9,706 bases of DNA, taken from an uncultured Flavobacteriales bacterium (GTDB lineage: Bacteria; Bacteroidota; Bacteroidia; Flavobacteriales_D; Crocinitomicaceae). The stretch is taken from positions 1 through 9,706 of the forward strand of contig CAJWCX010000023.1 in assembly GCA_913031405.1 (NCBI GenBank), read 5' to 3'. Both the position numbers and the translations under genes were made by a program. The stretch's first letter is position 1. The number at the start of each line of letters is the position of its first letter. Shown one piece after another: positions 6,953 through 9,706 of the stretch. The notes beneath the pieces were generated by a model. The model was not told the DNA's origin, made no database searches, and saw nothing but the letters and a program-made list of their open reading frames with translations.

Positions 6953-8317
6953 ATGATGGGGAAGAATGTAACAATTATAGGAGCAGGGTTAGTAGGGTCT
7001 TTATGGGCGGTATATTTGTCTAGAGCCGGTTACAAGGTGACTATTTTCGAGCGAAGGTCTGATATTAGAAAGGCGGATATTTCTGCTGGTAAATCTATTA
7101 ATTTAGCGCTCTCTGTAAGAGGATGGAAAGCCTTAGACGCCGTTGGTGTTGGAGACGAGGTGAGGAAAATTGCTATTCCAATGCATGGGCGGGTAATGCA
7201 TGACAAGCAAGGTGAATTGACCTATCAGCCTTATGGTAAAGAAGGACAAGCAATCTATTCTGTTTCCCGAGGCAAAATAAATGCAACCATGATGTCCATT
7301 GCTGAAAATGTTGGTAATGCCTCTATTCATTACAATCATGAGTGTCACAAAGTCGATTTTGAAAATTCTATTGCTTTTATACGTAATACCATTACTGGTG
7401 AGAATAAGCAAGTCAAATCAGACCTAATATTTGCTTCTGATGGCGCCTTTTCAGCTGTTCGTTACAACTCCATGCAGAAATTACCTAGATTTAATTACCA
7501 TCAGCGATTTATTGAGGATGGATACAGAGAGATTTTATTGCCAGCTAACCCCGACGGATCATACAAGATGGATAAAAATGCACTTCACATATGGCCGAGA
7601 GGTCGTTTCATGATGATTGCTTTGGCCAATGAAGACGGTTCTTTTACTGGTACCTTATTTATGCCTCATGAGAACCATAAATACGCTTTTGATAAACTAA
7701 AAACGAAGGCTGATGTTGATACTTTTTTTAAGGACGTATTCCCGGATTTTTATGAAATGATGCCCAATATTGGAGAGGCATGGCAGGACCATCCTTTGTC
7801 TTCATTGGCTATTATCCGATGTTATCCATGGACGCATGGAAAGGTAGCTTTAATGGGAGATTCAGCTCATGCGACCGTTCCTTTTTACGGTCAAGGTATG
7901 AATTCGGGTTTTGAAGATTGTACTGTTTTGAATGATCTTATGATGAAGCATAACGAAAATTGGGAAGCAGTATTCAAAGAATATAATGAAACGAGAAAAC
8001 CCGATGGTGATGCTTTACAAGATTTATCATTAGACAACTACTATGAAATGCGCGATTATGTGGCTGATGAAGCATTTTTATTAAGAAAGAAAATTGAGGC
8101 GAAATACACCGAGCTGTATCCAAAAAAATGGTTACCGTTGTATTCTCAGGTGACCTTTAGTACGATTCCTTATCATGTCGCTTATAACCAAGGTAAAATT
8201 CAAGATTCTATCATGGATGAGGTCATGAATATGCCTAATATTGACAAGATGTGGGACAGCGAAGAGGTCATGAACAAAATTGCTGAAAAAAGTGAACACT
8301 TTAATTTTGAAGTATGA
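6953..8317 (+). CDS. kmo: Kynurenine 3-monooxygenase
   Basis: This FAD-dependent aromatic hydroxylase converts L-kynurenine to 3-hydroxykynurenine with NADPH and O2, in tryptophan degradation or the aerobic tryptophan-to-NAD route. The N-terminal Rossmann motif is GAGLVG (10-15). The family block SINLALSVRG (48-57) is intact, ASDGAFSAVR (161-170) fits the DG motif, and GDSAHATVPFYGQGMN (302-317) is the second FAD-binding motif. By remembered alignment to the Pseudomonas fluorescens enzyme, the kynurenine-binding residues Arg84, Tyr98, Asn369 and Tyr404 correspond to Arg80, Tyr94, Asn362 and Tyr397, all conserved, which argues against a generic UbiH-type hydroxylase. The protein is 454 residues and lacks the obvious C-terminal membrane anchor of eukaryotic KMO. 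Two ATGs (6953 and 6956) are possible starts. GGAG at 6939-6942 lies 10 bases upstream but is a weak Shine-Dalgarno candidate. The stop overlaps the next gene (ATGA). Kynureninase and other pathway genes are not in this window. Confidence 0.95.
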   Translation: MMGKNVTIIGAGLVGSLWAVYLSRAGYKVTIFERRSDIRKADISAGKSINLALSVRGWKALDAVGVGDEVRKIAIPMHGRVMHDKQGELTYQPYGKEGQAIYSVSRGKINATMMSIAENVGNASIHYNHECHKVDFENSIAFIRNTITGENKQVKSDLIFASDGAFSAVRYNSMQKLPRFNYHQRFIEDGYREILLPANPDGSYKMDKNALHIWPRGRFMMIALANEDGSFTGTLFMPHENHKYAFDKLKTKADVDTFFKDVFPDFYEMMPNIGEAWQDHPLSSLAIIRCYPWTHGKVALMGDSAHATVPFYGQGMNSGFEDCTVLNDLMMKHNENWEAVFKEYNETRKPDGDALQDLSLDNYYEMRDYVADEAFLLRKKIEAKYTELYPKKWLPLYSQVTFSTIPYHVAYNQGKIQDSIMDEVMNMPNIDKMWDSEEVMNKIAEKSEHFNFEV

Positions 8318-9201
8318 GAATAGGACTACTAATTTTATTTGCCTTCTTATTGAGTGGTATTAGTGCTCAAGGAGGATTTACAAAGTCAAGTAAGGACGAT
8401 GATTATTTGGTTGTGGTTAATGATGGTATTCAATTGAATATAGGGGTAAGCTACCTGCTTCCTTCAGGGGAATTAAAAGGCGAATTATCATCAGGAGCGG
8501 CAAGAAGAGATTACCAAATTAATCCAGAAGGTAAATTGGGTTATTTTGTTGAATTAGGATTCGCTCACTTCCCCAAATGGAAGGGAATACCTATTAAGTT
8601 CTTAAGAAAGAGTAGAATCATTGATTATTTTGATTGGGGTCTTGGGTATAAAGTTCTTGCTGGAAAAGAGGTCACTACCATTAATCAATTCAATAGCGCT
8701 AATGAACTTATTTCTACTTCTATAGGTATGGGGGAGTTTCGGAACAATTCTTTTTTTTCTAGGCTCTCAGCTCACTCATTGATTTATTTTGGTAAAAAGA
8801 AAATAGATAAGGCTAGAAAACATTTTATTGATAATGCCTTTGGATTTAATTTTGATTATACCTTGTCCAAAGGAAATCAAGTTTATAATAATGAATTTGT
8901 TGATTATGCCTTGCCACATCGTTTTCAGAATCAATTTAATCTTCAGTTTCATTATAGTCTTGGAATAGGCATTCGATTTAACAGAGCCTGGATGATGATT
9001 CCAGCCCTTGAAATGCCAATCATCGGTATTTATGAATGGAATGGTTTTGATCCCAAAATCAATTGGTTTTCATCACAATATTGGCCTATTTTAATTCGGG
9101 TGAAGTTTATTAAACTCTTCGAAAGAGTTCCTAAATGTGGTGCATATGGTGATCCAAGTGACATGAAATTTGATAAGAAGTTTAGATCAGGTAATTTTTA
9201 G
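8314..9201 (+). CDS. Exported protein, probable outer-membrane beta-barrel, unknown function
   Basis: This is a 295-residue protein I cannot assign to a named family. It begins with a clear signal peptide, MRIGLLILFAFLLSGISA, with probable cleavage before Gln19. The mature part has alternating hydrophobic/polar stretches rich in Gly, Phe, Tyr and Asn, such as IQLNIGVSYLLP (39-50), KLGYFVELGFAHF (74-86), AFGFNFDYTL (175-184), FNLQFHYSLGIGIRFNRAW (208-226) and WPILIRVKFIKLF (257-269). This resembles the amphipathic strands of a small outer-membrane beta-barrel. A basic/acidic tail after the last strand contains the only Cys (275). It lacks a lipobox and a recognisable type IX secretion C-terminal domain. 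The ATG overlaps the kmo stop as ATGA, so translation is probably coupled to kmo, although a functional link is not evident. Its stop codon overlaps the stop of the convergent gene on the other strand. Confidence 0.82.
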   Translation: MRIGLLILFAFLLSGISAQGGFTKSSKDDDYLVVVNDGIQLNIGVSYLLPSGELKGELSSGAARRDYQINPEGKLGYFVELGFAHFPKWKGIPIKFLRKSRIIDYFDWGLGYKVLAGKEVTTINQFNSANELISTSIGMGEFRNNSFFSRLSAHSLIYFGKKKIDKARKHFIDNAFGFNFDYTLSKGNQVYNNEFVDYALPHRFQNQFNLQFHYSLGIGIRFNRAWMMIPALEMPIIGIYEWNGFDPKINWFSSQYWPILIRVKFIKLFERVPKCGAYGDPSDMKFDKKFRSGNF

Positions 9202-9706
9202 CCTTTAACCCATTTTTTTGACATTCTTTTGGGAAGTTTTTTCCGAATTCTTTTCAGCACCGAATCTCGACCTGCTATATTTCCACATTTTAGAATATCT
9301 CTGAAGTAAACCTTTTGTTCTTTGAAAAATGTAAACTCTAAACTGACCGATGTTGCTTCTTCTCTATAAATATGATATATGCTCGTTCTACCTAACATTT
9401 CTCTCAGAGAGACATCAATCTTACTGGCCTTAAATCTTCGGTCGTAACCGCGAACATTAACAACAAGGTAGGTATTAATACCTTGTTTGCTTAGGATGCG
9501 TTGAAGTGTATCGGAAGCCAAAAAAGATGGGTCTGATCCTTGTTTAAGAATGTTGAGAGAAGGAATAGCTTCGAGTCCATTTTGGGCGAATATTTCTGTG
9601 AGTGTTACTTCAATGGCATATCTTTCATCTGGCCGATCAAATTGACCGATAATTAAAACCTTACCTTGACTTTCTCTTTGACAATACAAACCACTATTGG
9701 TTATAG
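9198..9706 (-). CDS. Unknown protein, probably envelope-associated (5' partial)
   Basis: The minus-strand frame is open from the right window edge down to a TAA at 9198-9200, giving at least 168 residues. The codons upstream of a TTG at 9687-9689 remain open to the edge and encode ITNSG, so that TTG is probably internal and the true start lies outside the window. The visible part begins with a beta-alpha unit (KVLIIGQF followed by AIEVTLTEIFAQNGLEAIPS), continues with a helix and the strand TYLVVNVRGYD, then SVSLEFTFFKEQKVYFRD, and ends in a very basic tail (RIRKKLPKRMSKKWVKG). The pattern of a strand, a long helix ending in a GLEAIPS-like turn, then a hydrophobic strand recalls small periplasmic lipoproteins with CsgG/LpoB- or DUF4136-like folds, but this is a weak fold guess. 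I do not recognise the family. It is the only minus-strand gene and is convergent with its neighbour. Confidence 0.75.
   Translation of the reverse strand, partial: ITNSGLYCQRESQGKVLIIGQFDRPDERYAIEVTLTEIFAQNGLEAIPSLNILKQGSDPSFLASDTLQRILSKQGINTYLVVNVRGYDRRFKASKIDVSLREMLGRTSIYHIYREEATSVSLEFTFFKEQKVYFRDILKCGNIAGRDSVLKRIRKKLPKRMSKKWVKG

Noticed and set aside
7133..7411. Open minus-strand frame, and a plus-strand shifted frame at 7431-7613, inside kmo
   Set aside because: Both are shadows of the kmo coding frame, with incoherent composition and no start signals of their own.
9687..9689. TTG as the start of the right-edge minus-strand gene
   Set aside because: The frame stays open to the window edge, no signal peptide follows the TTG, and the first predicted strand begins soon after it, so a start further upstream is more likely.
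1..9706. Mobile element, CRISPR array, tRNA or rRNA genes, defence system
   Set aside because: No repeat-spacer pattern, transposase or integrase motifs, tRNA-like cloverleaf or rRNA-like blocks were seen; the gene content is mainly core metabolism and repair.

Overview
The window is a densely packed, AT-rich stretch of bacterial chromosome that looks like Bacteroidota, probably a marine or freshwater Flavobacteriales-type lineage. The evidence is an absence of clear Shine-Dalgarno sequences before almost every gene, Bacteroidota-style TAnnTTTG promoter elements very close to start codons, an outer-membrane-type lipoprotein, and gene types common in that phylum (a DUF21/CBS/CorC protein, a short QueG and a bacterial kynurenine 3-monooxygenase). 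The assignment rests on these traits only. No rRNA, tRNA, CRISPR, IS element or phage gene was seen.

Layout, left to right. (1) Purine biosynthesis, 1-1832: the 3' part of purQ, cut by the window edge, overlaps purD by one base. (2) Positions 1854-4641 hold three genes linked by ATGA stop/start overlaps: a CorC/HlyC-type membrane protein with CBS domains, a lipoprotein with a probable beta-propeller fold, and a HAD sugar-phosphate phosphatase resembling HxpB (YniC). (3) Positions 4707-6666 hold ruvB (GTG start, with a promoter-like element just upstream) and queG one base later. (4) Positions 6740-9201 hold an unidentified 69-residue single-pass membrane protein, kynurenine 3-monooxygenase (kmo) and an exported, probably outer-membrane, protein of unknown function that overlaps the kmo stop codon. 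(5) Positions 9198-9706 hold a minus-strand gene, cut at its 5' end by the window edge, whose stop codon overlaps the stop of the preceding plus-strand gene by four bases.

How the genes work together. PurQ supplies ammonia for FGAM synthesis and PurD makes glycinamide ribonucleotide, so both serve IMP synthesis. RuvB is the Holliday-junction branch-migration motor, and QueG does the last step of queuosine synthesis in tRNA. KMO hydroxylates kynurenine, either for NAD synthesis from tryptophan or for tryptophan breakdown. Apart from the purine pair, functional links between neighbours are not obvious. The co-transcription units are inferred from spacing alone.

Most of the window is ordinary housekeeping DNA, and I see no clear new multi-gene system. 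The least explained parts are the 69-residue membrane protein before kmo, the exported protein coupled to kmo, the coupled transporter-lipoprotein-phosphatase trio, and the truncated minus-strand gene at the right edge.
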